Shown here in pieces: positions 32,517 through 41,834 of a DNA stretch of 57,229 nucleotides. The DNA lies in NCBI RefSeq assembly GCF_018531125.1, contig NZ_JAHDSY010000011.1. One strand, written 5' to 3'. The notes beneath the pieces were generated by a model. The model saw only the letters and a program-made list of their open reading frames with translations, had not been told where the DNA came from and ran no database searches. The translations under genes and the position numbers were made by a program. The DNA comes from Canibacter zhuwentaonis (GTDB taxonomy: Bacteria; Actinomycetota; Actinomycetes; Actinomycetales; Microbacteriaceae). Numbering within the stretch: the first letter of the stretch is position 1; the number at the start of each line of letters is the position of its first letter.

Positions 32517-35236
32517 GTCGAAAAGAATATTTACTGTTTGTGGCGGGCGGGCTCGTAATAATTTTTAGCGCGATTTTCGCCTGTGCCCCGCTCTATGCAA
32601 ACTGGCGAATAATCCCGCTTGCGGCTGTGATCACAACCGTAACGTTAGTGCTCTGCGCGCTGCTAAAAGCACAGAAAATATCTCGCCTGTTATTAGTTGG
32701 ACTTTTTTTCACGTTTTTTGTTGCGGTTGTAATTCCGCTTGCTGTGCCGCAGGTTGTGGAGCGGCTGCCCGGGTCTTTAGTGCATATTCTGGATGGTTTA
32801 AGCGCCGTTGTAACCGGGTGGAAAAAACTTTTAACCATCGACCTACCCGCAGGAGACTACCAAACGGTGCTAATTCCATACGCGGTAACGGTGTTTGTTG
32901 CGGCTTTGGGATATGCGTTAACTTTTATCGCGCGCCGCGCTAAGCAACACTGGGCGGCGCTCTGGTTTGCGCCACCGGTGCTGTTTAGTGCGGTGTTTGG
33001 AAGCAGTCGAGTGAGCGATGCCGGGCAAATTCTCGGAGTGCATATAAAAGCTCCGTATGAGAGCGCGATCTGGGGCGCAACCGCGCTTGTGGCTGTTATC
33101 TGGGTCTGGTTTTTCAGCACTCGCGAGCGTCGCCAGGCACTAGCGTACGGGCGCGCAATAGTGCTTGGCGGATCCACTAGAATTGTGCGCGGAGTACTCA
33201 CGGGCGGTTTTACAATCGTCGCAATTACGGTTGTGACAACCCTTGTAATTACCACGCTTACAGGGGAGCTGCAGCGCCGGGTTGCACGAGATAGCGTGAC
33301 CATCCCAATAGCCTCGGCAAACAGCAATAACCTGCTGAAAAGCTATAGAGATACCAAATCAGACGCGCGTTTAAAATCTGAGCTGTTTAGCGTGCAGGGC
33401 GCGCCAGAAAATGCGGATCGCCTACGGATCGCGGTTTTCAACGAGTACAACGGGGTTAACTTCACCGTTTCAGAAAAAACACACTTCACGCGGCTTGCTG
33501 GCGGGCTGTTTAATTTTGAACGGCGCGACGCAGAACTGCGAGTGCGTATAGCCTCAGACTATCTGCAAAACTGGTTGCCGCACACGGGCGTGATTACGGG
33601 TGCTCCGGTGTTTGATAAATTGGGCGCAGGTCACGAAAACAACCGTTTTTACAGGTCGCAGAGCCTTGGCACAGCGCTGCTTGTGCCCGTTGGGCGCGGG
33701 ATGAATGAGCGGGTGGCAAGTTTGCAACCGGGCGATGAATACACGGTCGGAATTACCGTGACAAATTCGCCAACTGCGGCTAAAACCGAGGAGGTTTATG
33801 AGCTGCCACTGACAGAGTATCCGCAGCTGCAAAAATGGCTTATGGCGCAACAGCTGGGCAACGAGATAACAGATTTAGAGCAGCTGTTTAAGAGGCTTGC
33901 TTCGCGCGGATATTTAAGCCACGCGCTAACACTTGACGGAGGCAGAAGCAACTGGCTTGATGGCGTTGCCGGTCTGGAGTTTGTGTCGGCCGCGGGCGGG
34001 CATTCGCAGGCGCGTATAGAGCAAATGTTTGAGCGGTTAAACAGCAAAGAACAGCAGTTCAGCGGTGCGGGTGGCAGCGTCGACGTAGGCAGTGTGGGTG
34101 GTTCGGATGGCGGCAGCGTCACTGGCACGGGCAGCGCTGGCGCTGGCGCAGGTGCGAGCGGCACAAACTCCAGTGCGCAGCTTGTTGCGGCGGTGGGAGA
34201 TGACGAGCAGTTTGCGAGTGCTGCGGCTCTGCTCGCCCGCGCTCTGGGCTATGATTCGCGGGTTGTTGTCGGGGCTAGGTTGAAAACCGATGTGCCAGGT
34301 GTGCCAGCCTGCCGCGAAGGAGTGTGCCGCGGCGAAAATATTGCCGCCTGGGTTGAGGTGCAAAACAAACAGGGCGAGTGGCTGAGCTATGATGTCAGCC
34401 CGCAAATAAAGGATAAACCGATAAGCACAGCGGTTGGCGTGAAACTGCCCGAGTTCAATACCTTGCCTCCCGCACACACGCTTCAAAAAACAAGCCCGCC
34501 GCAGAACCTGGGAGCGGACGGTGAAAATGCTCTAGAGCCGCATCTGAGATACGATTTCGTGGCAAAATTGCTGGTTATTCTCGGGGCAATTGCGCGAGTG
34601 CTGGCGGTTATTCTGCCAATCGCGCTGCTGCTGTTGATTGTGCCGCTTATTAAGATTTTGCGCTGGCGAGTTAGGCGGCGCGGCGAAGCGTCCGTCAGGG
34701 TGCTTGCAGCATGGCGTGAGCTTGTTGACAGAGCCTTAGACGCGCGTGTTTTGGCACCCGCGCAACTAATGCTGCCGCGCCTTAAGATCGCTGAAATAAT
34801 AGGATCTCCCGGGGCAAAAGTGCTCGCTGAACATGCTAATTTGATTAATTTTGCACCGACCGATACCGGGGCTGATGCGCGAGTGCCTGATGCAGTATGG
34901 GATATTCTCGCGGCAGAGCTCGCCACCAGACGCAGTATCCTAGGCAGGGTGCGGCGAATTAAAGAGCTGTACACAATCATTTCTTTGCTTGAAATGGCGC
35001 AAAAAATGATTAGTCGCACACAAGAAAAAATCAGGAGAAGGTGGCAAACCGCGCTCGGTAGGTCTGGCTTTTCTGGCGCGCTCAGCAGATTAAGCGCATC
35101 TGGCAGGTTAAGCGCGCCAGCTGTGTCCCGCAGGTCCGGCGCGCTAAGCACACACCAAAACCTTAGAGAACACAAAGAAAACCCCGCCCGCACCTTAAGC
35201 GGCGCTAAAATATTTCAGAGGAGCAGTAATGATTGA
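32513..35236 (+). CDS. Transglutaminase-like membrane protein, catalytic triad apparently lost
   Basis: 907 residues. About seven N-terminal helices precede an extracytoplasmic region with a transglutaminase-core fold, then one helix (about 680-705) and a cytoplasmic tail. In the core, DEQFASAAALLARALGYDSRVVVG aligns with the usual Cys-containing helix, but the Cys position is Asp564. The usual HAW is AAWVEV (Ala611), and the third acid lies at YDVSP. No thiol chemistry is expected. A Gly/Ser/Ala-rich insertion (about 520-555, DNA about 34060-34175) precedes the core. It is the third gene of the MoxR-DUF58-TgpA-like module; its end overlaps purK by 8 bp. Confidence 0.85.
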   Translation: MSRKEYLLFVAGGLVIIFSAIFACAPLYANWRIIPLAAVITTVTLVLCALLKAQKISRLLLVGLFFTFFVAVVIPLAVPQVVERLPGSLVHILDGLSAVVTGWKKLLTIDLPAGDYQTVLIPYAVTVFVAALGYALTFIARRAKQHWAALWFAPPVLFSAVFGSSRVSDAGQILGVHIKAPYESAIWGATALVAVIWVWFFSTRERRQALAYGRAIVLGGSTRIVRGVLTGGFTIVAITVVTTLVITTLTGELQRRVARDSVTIPIASANSNNLLKSYRDTKSDARLKSELFSVQGAPENADRLRIAVFNEYNGVNFTVSEKTHFTRLAGGLFNFERRDAELRVRIASDYLQNWLPHTGVITGAPVFDKLGAGHENNRFYRSQSLGTALLVPVGRGMNERVASLQPGDEYTVGITVTNSPTAAKTEEVYELPLTEYPQLQKWLMAQQLGNEITDLEQLFKRLASRGYLSHALTLDGGRSNWLDGVAGLEFVSAAGGHSQARIEQMFERLNSKEQQFSGAGGSVDVGSVGGSDGGSVTGTGSAGAGAGASGTNSSAQLVAAVGDDEQFASAAALLARALGYDSRVVVGARLKTDVPGVPACREGVCRGENIAAWVEVQNKQGEWLSYDVSPQIKDKPISTAVGVKLPEFNTLPPAHTLQKTSPPQNLGADGENALEPHLRYDFVAKLLVILGAIARVLAVILPIALLLLIVPLIKILRWRVRRRGEASVRVLAAWRELVDRALDARVLAPAQLMLPRLKIAEIIGSPGAKVLAEHANLINFAPTDTGADARVPDAVWDILAAELATRRSILGRVRRIKELYTIISLLEMAQKMISRTQEKIRRRWQTALGRSGFSGALSRLSASGRLSAPAVSRRSGALSTHQNLREHKENPARTLSGAKIFQRSSND

Positions 35237-36398
35237 ATGTGAAACAAAAAATAAAACGGAAACCCCGCAGCGCATCCGTGTGGGAGTGATCGGCGGGGGT
35301 CAGCTTGCGCGTATGATGGTTCCGCCCGCACTGCACCTGGGGCTTGAAATCTCAGTTCTGGCAGAATCTGAAGGCATGAGCGCCGCTCGCGCGGCTGACG
35401 CCGTTGGCGACTATCGCGACCTGCAAACGGTGCTTGATTTTGCCGCAAACGTCGATGTTGTAACGTTTGATCACGAGCATGTGCCGGGCACGATTCTGAC
35501 AGAGCTACAAGCGCGCGGACACGCGGTTTATCCGCCGCCCCAGGCATTACAGTATGCGCAGAATAAGCTTTTAATGCGTGAAAAACTCGTTGAGCTAAAA
35601 GTTGCAACCCCCAAATGGATGCCCGTCAAAAACGAGACTGAGCTTGCTGATTTTCTCGCCGAGTGCGGCGGTAAAGCGGTTGTTAAAACACTGCGCGGCG
35701 GGTACGACGGAAAGGGCGTGCGTGTTATCACCGGGGTAGTCGAGGTCGCAGACTGGCTGCGCGAGTTAGCTCCCGGCGACGCGCTGCTGGCCGAGGAGCT
35801 GGTTAATTTTAAACGCGAAGTGTCGCAGCTGGTGGCGCGCCGTCCCGACGGTGAAATGCGCGTTTGGCCACTGGTTGAGACCGTGCAAAAAAACGGTGTT
35901 TGCGCAGAGGTTATTGCCCCCGCGCCGGTGCTCGACGGGTACGACACCAGCTCGCGCGCGGCGCAAATAGGCAAAACTATTGCCGAGGGCGCGGGTGCTG
36001 TGGGTGTTGTGGCGGTTGAAATGTTTGAGTGCGCTAACGGCGATCTGCTGGTCAATGAGCTAGCAATGCGCCCTCACAATTCGGGGCATTTTACAATCGA
36101 GGGGAGCGTCACAAGCCAGTTTGAGCAGCATTTGCGCGCTGTTTGTAATCTCCCGCTGGGCGAGGTTGCAATGACCGCACCCGTTGCGGTTATGATAAAC
36201 GTGCTCGGCGGCCCGTCTGCCGGATCCATGCTGTCGCAGTACCAGCAGGTTCTGGCACAGTATCCCGCGGCTAAGGTGCACAGCTACGGCAAAGCATCCA
36301 GACCCGGGCGCAAGGTCGGGCACGTTACGGTCACGGGCGACAATCTGAGCCGGGTTTTGGCGGATGCGCACGCCGCCGCACGGCTTTTTGACGCTTAG
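35229..36398 (+). CDS. purK: N5-carboxyaminoimidazole ribonucleotide synthase
   Basis: 389 residues of ATP-grasp fold. It carboxylates AIR with ATP and bicarbonate in purine synthesis. N-terminal VGVIGGGQLARMM, ATP-grasp KTLRGGYDGKGV and the ligand site NELAMRPHNSGHFTIEG are diagnostic. ATG at 35229 has GAGGAG 5-6 nt upstream, inside the end of the preceding gene. It is followed by purE after 16 bp, the usual operon. Confidence 0.96.
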   Translation: MIECETKNKTETPQRIRVGVIGGGQLARMMVPPALHLGLEISVLAESEGMSAARAADAVGDYRDLQTVLDFAANVDVVTFDHEHVPGTILTELQARGHAVYPPPQALQYAQNKLLMREKLVELKVATPKWMPVKNETELADFLAECGGKAVVKTLRGGYDGKGVRVITGVVEVADWLRELAPGDALLAEELVNFKREVSQLVARRPDGEMRVWPLVETVQKNGVCAEVIAPAPVLDGYDTSSRAAQIGKTIAEGAGAVGVVAVEMFECANGDLLVNELAMRPHNSGHFTIEGSVTSQFEQHLRAVCNLPLGEVAMTAPVAVMINVLGGPSAGSMLSQYQQVLAQYPAAKVHSYGKASRPGRKVGHVTVTGDNLSRVLADAHAAARLFDA

Positions 36399-36414
36399 CA
36401 GCTAGGATTAAAGG

Positions 36415-36930
36415 ATGACAGATCTAAACAATAAACCGCTTGTGGGCGTGATTATGGGCTCCGATTCTGACTATCGGGTAATGGCGGATGCGGTTGCAAC
36501 CCTAGAGTTCTTCGGCATCGCACACGAGGTCAAGGTTGTGAGTGCGCATCGTACCCCCGAGGTTATGTTCGCGTATGGCAAATCGGCCGCCGAGCGTGGC
36601 ATTAAGGTTATTATCGCGGCGGCGGGCGGCGCGGCGCACCTGCCAGGCATGATTGCATCACTCACAACGCTGCCGGTTATTGGGGTGCCTGTGCCGCTGA
36701 AACAGCTTGACGGGCTTGATTCGCTGCTGTCAATTGTGCAGATGCCCGCGGGCGTGCCCGTTGCGACGGTTGCAATCGGAGCGGCTAAAAACGCGGCAAT
36801 TTTGGCGGCAAAAATGCTCGGTGCGTTTGATCCGCTGCTGTCGCAGAAGCTTGACGAGTACGCGGTGGATCTGGCATCCGCCGTGGCGCAAAAAGAAAAG
36901 GCACTGCTGGCGCAAATCGAGCAACAGTAG
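36415..36930 (+). CDS. purE: N5-carboxyaminoimidazole ribonucleotide mutase
   Basis: 171 residues. It converts N5-CAIR to CAIR, the step after PurK. The signature VGVIMGSDSDYRVM lies at the N-terminus, with VSAHRTPE and AAGGAAHLPGMIASLTTLPVIGVP in the core. ATG at 36415 has AGGATTAAAGG directly upstream. It ends the purine pair. Confidence 0.96.
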   Translation: MTDLNNKPLVGVIMGSDSDYRVMADAVATLEFFGIAHEVKVVSAHRTPEVMFAYGKSAAERGIKVIIAAAGGAAHLPGMIASLTTLPVIGVPVPLKQLDGLDSLLSIVQMPAGVPVATVAIGAAKNAAILAAKMLGAFDPLLSQKLDEYAVDLASAVAQKEKALLAQIEQQ

Positions 36931-37075
36931 TGTGAGTTTAGCGAGGGTAGTGCGCGCGCCCGCAGCGCGAAGTTGCCGCCGTTAAACCGTAGCGGTGTAA
37001 TTTTCCCGCGCAGCCATCCTGTGCGACGGTAACCGAGCATCCGCTCGGCGAACCCGCACCCGCAGCGCAACATTC

Positions 37076-37293
37076 CTACAGCGTTGCGTGCAGTTCCCGC
37101 AGCAGCCGGGATGTGCCTTCCCAGCTGTGAACTTGCGAGCGATTAGCCGCCAGTGTTTTGAGTCGGCTAAGTTCGGTGCTTTGCGCGGCAAACAGCTCGC
37201 ACAGTTTTGCGCCAAGCTCTGTGTCGTCACCAAAAGTTATGCCTGCTCGGCGGCGGCGTCAAAAACAGCACCTATTAGGTTAATCACAGCCAC
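37076..37293 (-). pseudogene. C-terminal remnant of a GT4-type glycosyltransferase
   Basis: On the minus strand a GTG at 37293, with AAGGAG upstream, opens MAVINLIGAVFDAAAEQA and then stops. Restoring one base after the GAG codon gives EAGITFGDDTELGAKLCELF, continuing to HSWEGTSRLLRELHATL and a stop at 37076. The FGDD...LGAKLCELF and SWEGTSRLL pattern is that of the last 60 residues of GT4-family glycosyltransferases. The rest of the gene is missing. It lies beside galE and other wall-glycan genes. The remaining interval up to galE (37294-37433) holds only the galE promoter, and 36931-37075 shows nothing I can identify. Confidence 0.5.
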
Positions 37294-37420
37294 TTATTTC
37301 GCTCCTTGCGCTCTATTCGGGGATTAGTTTACGCTACTAAACGAAGTTTCTTTTAAGGGATACAGCGCCCGAGTTTTCCATATCCGGGCTGATTAATCGC
37401 TATTATTCAGTGTTTTGTTT

Positions 37421-37426
37421 TATTCT
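37421..37426 (+). promoter_or_regulatory. -10 element (TATTCT) of leaderless galE promoter
   Basis: TATTCT ends 7 nt before the ATG at 37434. No Shine-Dalgarno sequence is present. Confidence 0.45.
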
Positions 37427-37433
37427 ATTATTT

Positions 37434-38465
37434 ATGCATGTAATTTTAACGGGTGGTGCTGGCTATATTGGTTCTCATACTGCGGTTGTGCTCGCAGAAC
37501 GCGGGCACACTGTGACGATTATTGACGATTTTTCAAACTCGCACCCCGCCGCTGTTGAGCGAGTGCGCGCGATAACGGGCGCAAATATTGAGCTGCGAGA
37601 GGCCGATCTGACCGATTCTGTCGCAGCTGCTAAGGCATTTGCCGGTCTTAATGCGGATGCTGTGATCCACTTTGCAGGGTTAAAGGCGGTTGGTGAGTCT
37701 GTGGCGGAGCCGATCCGCTATTACCGTGTTAATATTAATTCCGCGTTGAACGTGCTCGATCAGATTCGTGAGCGCGGCATTAAAACACTTGTGTTTTCAA
37801 GCTCCGCGACCGTTTACGGCGACCCGCAGGCGCTGCCGATCGACGAAACACAGCCTGTTGGTGTGGGGCTTACTAACCCTTACGGCTGGTCGAAGGCGAT
37901 GATTGAGCAGATTATTCGAGATGCGGCGGTGGCGCAGGGCGATCTTGCAGCGGTGCTGTTGCGCTATTTCAACCCGGTTGGCGCGCACCCGTCGGGTCAG
38001 ATAGGTGAGGATCCAAGCGGCATCCCCAACAATCTGATGCCGTTTGTGTCGCAGGTTGCTGTTGGTAAGCGGGCAAAATTGAGCGTTTTTGGCGACGGCT
38101 ACAAAACAAAAGATGGCACGGGAGTGCGTGACTATATCCACGTGATGGATCTTGCGGCGGGGCACGCTGCGGCTCTTGAGCATGCGCAGGCGGGGGTTAC
38201 CGCGTACAACCTCGGCTCTGGCGAGGGTTCTAGCGTGTTTGAGGTGATTGCCGCGTTTGAGCAGGTTAGCGGGCGTAAAATTGCCTACGATGTAGCGCCG
38301 CCGCGCAGTGGCGACGTTGCTGAGGTGGTGGCGAATCCGGCAAAAGCCAATCGCGAGCTAAACTGGCGCACCGAGCTGTCACTCGAGCAGGCCTGCCGCG
38401 ACAGTTGGAAATGGCAATCGCAGAATCCTGGCGGATATCTTGGCTCCGCTCAAGAAACGCCATGA
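37434..38465 (+). CDS. galE: UDP-glucose 4-epimerase
   Basis: 343 residues, short-chain dehydrogenase fold. NAD motif TGGAGYIGSHT, catalytic SSSATVYG and the YGWSKAMIE Tyr/Lys pair, and RYFNPVGAHPSGQIGEDP. It makes UDP-galactose, the precursor of UDP-galactofuranose for the galactan that the downstream glycosyltransferases may build. ATG at 37434 is chosen because the Rossmann strand begins at once. It overlaps the LCP gene by 4 bp (ATGA), so the two are coupled. Confidence 0.95.
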   Translation: MHVILTGGAGYIGSHTAVVLAERGHTVTIIDDFSNSHPAAVERVRAITGANIELREADLTDSVAAAKAFAGLNADAVIHFAGLKAVGESVAEPIRYYRVNINSALNVLDQIRERGIKTLVFSSSATVYGDPQALPIDETQPVGVGLTNPYGWSKAMIEQIIRDAAVAQGDLAAVLLRYFNPVGAHPSGQIGEDPSGIPNNLMPFVSQVAVGKRAKLSVFGDGYKTKDGTGVRDYIHVMDLAAGHAAALEHAQAGVTAYNLGSGEGSSVFEVIAAFEQVSGRKIAYDVAPPRSGDVAEVVANPAKANRELNWRTELSLEQACRDSWKWQSQNPGGYLGSAQETP

Positions 38466-39832
38466 ATCTAAGCGCACAGCTCCGCTTGCCGCTGCGGTAT
38501 CCGAATGTGAGTTCTGCGGTTTTTATGACGAAGCGGGCGCGCTGGCTTGTTTTGCTGGGGTTTCTGATTCCTGGAAGCGCGCAGATTCTCGCGGGTAAAC
38601 GCGGGCTGGGCAGGTTTGGGCTTGGCGCAATGCTGCTGTTTGTTGTGTTGGGGCTGTGCGCGCTAGTTTTTTTCCTGGTTGATCGCGCGCTCGCGCTAAC
38701 TTTTTTTACTAACACCTGGGCGCTTTTAGGGCTGCAGATTGTGATGGTGTTTTACGGTCTGGTCTGGCTGGTTTTAGGCTTTGACACGCTGTGTTTAATA
38801 AGGCTTAACAGGGTTGCTGTGAACTGGCGTCCCGTGATCGCTTCGCTCGCGGTGATTTTAACTCTGGCGCAGGTTTGCGCCGCGGCATGGACAACAAGCA
38901 CTATCGGCGCGGGTCGCAACCTAATCGACACGCTTTTTGCCAATAAAGCCCCGGTGGTTGCGCCGGTTGACGGGCGCTACAACATACTGCTGCTGGGCGC
39001 TGATGCAGGCTCGGATCGCGAGGGTTTGCGTCCCGACAGTATCTCGCTAATCAGTGTTGATGCTAAAACCGGGCAGTCTACAATAATTGGTCTGCCGCGT
39101 GAAATGGCGGATGTTCCCTTCCCGCAAGACAGTCCCATGTACACCCTGCATCCTAACGGTTTTGGCGTTGATGGCGGATGCAACACTGGTCGCTGTTGGC
39201 TCAACAGCCTGTACGCCGAGGCAGAATATTTCAACCCTGAACTGTACCCGGATGCTAGCGGGCGCGCCTCATCTCCCGGTGTTGAGGCAACAAAAGACGC
39301 TGTGAGCGGTGTGACGGGCCTGAAAGTGCAGTTTTATGTGCTCGTTAATATGGACGGTTTTGCGAAGCTGATTGACGCGCTCGGCGGGGTGCAGATGCAC
39401 GTTAAAGAGCGCATCCCGATCGGCGGTGACGCTTTCGGCTATGGTGTTGAGGGATATATTGAGCCGGGAGTGCAGCAGCTGAACGGGTATAACGCGCTCT
39501 GGTATGCACGCTCGAGATACGGATCCGCTCGTGGCGACTATGACCGCATGGAACGCCAGCATGAGCTGCAGACGGCGATTTTGAAGCAGATGACCCCGCA
39601 AAACGTGCTGCTGCGCTTCCAAGACATCCTAAACAGCGGCGAGTATTTGGCGGAAACCGATATTCCGTCGTCCATGTTTGGGCGCTTTGTTGATTTGGCT
39701 GGTAAGGCTAAAGAGCACGAGCCGGTGCGGGTGGAGTTGTCGCCGCCTGCGATTGACCCGGAATACCCAGATTTTAATGAGGCGCAGCGTTTGGTGCGGG
39801 AGGGTGTTGTGCAGGCATCAGTAGAGGGGTAA
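38462..39832 (+). CDS. LytR-CpsA-Psr (LCP) family wall glycopolymer ligase
   Basis: 456 residues. Four N-terminal membrane helices within about residues 22-150 precede an extracytoplasmic LCP domain: YNILLLGADAGSDREGLRPDS, IIGLPREMADVPFP with the LCP Arg, and YARSRYGSARGDYDRMERQ. LCP enzymes transfer lipid-linked glycans onto peptidoglycan. The ATG at 38462 overlaps the galE stop, which fits the operon. The extra helices before the LCP domain resemble the Microbacteriaceae variant. Confidence 0.92.
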   Translation: MNLSAQLRLPLRYPNVSSAVFMTKRARWLVLLGFLIPGSAQILAGKRGLGRFGLGAMLLFVVLGLCALVFFLVDRALALTFFTNTWALLGLQIVMVFYGLVWLVLGFDTLCLIRLNRVAVNWRPVIASLAVILTLAQVCAAAWTTSTIGAGRNLIDTLFANKAPVVAPVDGRYNILLLGADAGSDREGLRPDSISLISVDAKTGQSTIIGLPREMADVPFPQDSPMYTLHPNGFGVDGGCNTGRCWLNSLYAEAEYFNPELYPDASGRASSPGVEATKDAVSGVTGLKVQFYVLVNMDGFAKLIDALGGVQMHVKERIPIGGDAFGYGVEGYIEPGVQQLNGYNALWYARSRYGSARGDYDRMERQHELQTAILKQMTPQNVLLRFQDILNSGEYLAETDIPSSMFGRFVDLAGKAKEHEPVRVELSPPAIDPEYPDFNEAQRLVREGVVQASVEG

Positions 39833-39837
39833 AAGCA

Positions 39838-40917
39838 GTGATTGGTTTTAGAGAAGACAGAATTAAAGAAACGGTGAGCGTTACCGCGGTGATTGTTTCA
39901 CACAATCGCAAACACCGGTTAAAAGAAAGCTTGCACGCGTTGTCGCGGCAGACGGTCTGGCCCGAGAGAATAATCGTGGTTGATAACGCGAGCACGGACG
40001 GATCTGTTGAGTACGCTGCCGATGCGCTGGGGCTGTGGCCGCGCGAGGTTACGGTCGAGCTAATTGATCTTGACGAGAACACCGGCGGCGCTGGTGGCTT
40101 TGCCGTGGGTATTGCTGCGGCGCTGGTTCCCACCGCGCTAAACAACGGCGGCGATAACAGCAGGCAGGGTGTTAGTGACTGGATTTGGGTTATGGATGAT
40201 GACACAATTCCGCACCCGACCGCGCTGGGAAACGCGGTCAGGGCGCACTCCAAGTATGCGGCCGCGGGACCGGATCATCTTGCGGTTATGGGCTCGCGTG
40301 TGGAGTGGGTGGACGGCAGCGATCACCCGATGAACACCCCCAAACCAAAAATAGGAGCGAGGCGGGCTGAACGGCTCAGGGCTGAGGCAAACAACTGTAT
40401 GGAGATCCGCTCGATCTCTTTTGTTTCGGCGTTTTTACGCACATCGAGGGTGCTGCAAGAGGGGCTTCCCGTGGCTTCTTATTTCCTGTGGAATGATGAT
40501 TTTGAGTATTCTGCGAGGCTGCTGAACGGCGCGCGGGGTTTGTGCGTGCTGGATTCTGTTGTTACTCACAAAACCGCCACCGCAAAATCGAGCGACACTG
40601 ACCCTGGCGCTCGTTTTAAGTTTGAGGTGCGCAATAAAATCTGGGTGTTTACGCGCTCGCGTGCGCTGCAGCCCTGGGAGCGTGTCGCCTACACGGGGGC
40701 GTCTGTGCGGCGCTGGCTGCGCACGTTTATTAAAAGCACCGATCGCTCCGCCCTGTTGCAGTATTTCCTGGAGGGGCTGCGCGAAGGTATTACCACTAAG
40801 CCTGAAACAAATGCACAGGCGCTGCAGAATGCTGAAGTGCCGCACGCGATTGCAGAGGTGCTCAAAAATTCTGATGCCGATACTTTCAGGCTTACAAAGC
40901 GCAGGAGGAAACAGTGA
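39838..40917 (+). CDS. GT2 glycosyltransferase, GlfT1-like
   Basis: 359 residues. GT-A fold: VTAVIVSHNRKHRLKESLHAL, VVDNASTDGSVEYA, DENTGGAGGFAVGI, the DxD motif in WIWVMDDDT, and the base region YFLWNDDFEYSARL. It is closest to the GlfT1/rhamnosyl-galactofuranosyltransferase group that begins galactan chains. GTG at 39838 follows the LCP gene by 5 bp, and the gene ends in a GTGA overlap with the next. The donor and acceptor are inferred. Confidence 0.82.
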   Translation: MIGFREDRIKETVSVTAVIVSHNRKHRLKESLHALSRQTVWPERIIVVDNASTDGSVEYAADALGLWPREVTVELIDLDENTGGAGGFAVGIAAALVPTALNNGGDNSRQGVSDWIWVMDDDTIPHPTALGNAVRAHSKYAAAGPDHLAVMGSRVEWVDGSDHPMNTPKPKIGARRAERLRAEANNCMEIRSISFVSAFLRTSRVLQEGLPVASYFLWNDDFEYSARLLNGARGLCVLDSVVTHKTATAKSSDTDPGARFKFEVRNKIWVFTRSRALQPWERVAYTGASVRRWLRTFIKSTDRSALLQYFLEGLREGITTKPETNAQALQNAEVPHAIAEVLKNSDADTFRLTKRRRKQ

Positions 40918-41801
40918 GCGTGTCAGAGGGCGTTGCAGCGCCGCAGCGCGCCCCTTTTGCGTTGCTGATCTCGGTTTATCACCGCGATACGTCTGAACTG
41001 TTGCTGACGGCGCTAAACAGTTGTGTGCGCGAGCAAACCTTGATCCCCGCCGAAATAGTACTCGTTAAAGACGGTGCGGTTTCGCGAGAGCTAGCAGTTG
41101 CCATCGCAGAGTTTGTGACAACCAGCCCGGTGCCCGTGCAAATCGTTACCCTGCCCGAGAACCGGGGGCTTGCCGCGGCTCTGAACGCGGGGCTGGAGCG
41201 GGTTTCGTGCGAGTTTGCTGCGCGCATGGATGCCGACGATGTATCCGTCCCTGATAGATTCGCAACGCAGTGGCAGTTTTTGCAGCAGCACGGTCTAGAC
41301 CTTGTTGGTACTGGTATGGCGGAGTTCGTATCAGACCCCGACACTGTTTCCACTTTGCGAGTGCCTCCGGTGGGGGCAGAGCGGATTCGCGCTCACGCGC
41401 GTACTCACGCCCCTTTTAACCACCCTACTATGATGTACCGGGTTGCCACTGTGCAAGCCGTCGGCGGATACCAGGAGATGGGCACAATGGAAGATTACTG
41501 GCTCGCGGTGAGAATGCTGCTGGCTGGTGCGAAGGTCGATAACATTGCGCGCCCGCTCGTGAAATACCGGGTCGGACAGGGTGCGTACTCGCGCCGCGGC
41601 GGATGGCAGGTTTTACGCACCGAGTGGCGAATGCAGCGCAAAATGCTGCAGATAGGGTTTATTTCGCCAGTGGAGTTTGTGCGCAATTGCCTAATTAAAA
41701 TGGTTTACCGCCTGCTGCCCGGCGAGGTTAAGCGGTTCTTGTTTAGGAAATTTGTGGCCGGGGGGCTGCCCGGGGATAAAAAGTCCGCGCCTGGCAGCTA
41801 G
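40914..41801 (+). CDS. GT2 glycosyltransferase
   Basis: 295 residues. GT-A fold of the AmsE/WbbL-like type: FALLISVYHRDTSELLLTAL, VLVKDGAVS, ENRGLAAALNAGLE, and ARMDADDVSVPDRFATQ with the DxD motif. It probably adds a sugar to the same wall or capsule polymer. GTG start at 40914 (GTGA overlap). It is the last gene of galE-LCP-GT2-GT2, followed by a hairpin. Confidence 0.85.
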   Translation: MSVSEGVAAPQRAPFALLISVYHRDTSELLLTALNSCVREQTLIPAEIVLVKDGAVSRELAVAIAEFVTTSPVPVQIVTLPENRGLAAALNAGLERVSCEFAARMDADDVSVPDRFATQWQFLQQHGLDLVGTGMAEFVSDPDTVSTLRVPPVGAERIRAHARTHAPFNHPTMMYRVATVQAVGGYQEMGTMEDYWLAVRMLLAGAKVDNIARPLVKYRVGQGAYSRRGGWQVLRTEWRMQRKMLQIGFISPVEFVRNCLIKMVYRLLPGEVKRFLFRKFVAGGLPGDKKSAPGS

Positions 41802-41819
41802 AAAACTACGAGGCGCGGA
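41784..41819. terminator. Hairpin between convergent genes
   Basis: TCCGCGCC (41784-41791, inside the last codons) pairs with GGCGCGGA (41812-41819) around a 20-nt loop. A second short stem and a T-run follow at 41821-41846. Confidence 0.5.
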
Positions 41820-41834
41820 TTAGTAACGCTTAGC

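Noticed and set aside
36982..37233. 83-codon frame on the minus strand beside purE
   Set aside because: A different frame of the same stretch matches a glycosyltransferase C-terminus, so this frame is a shadow.
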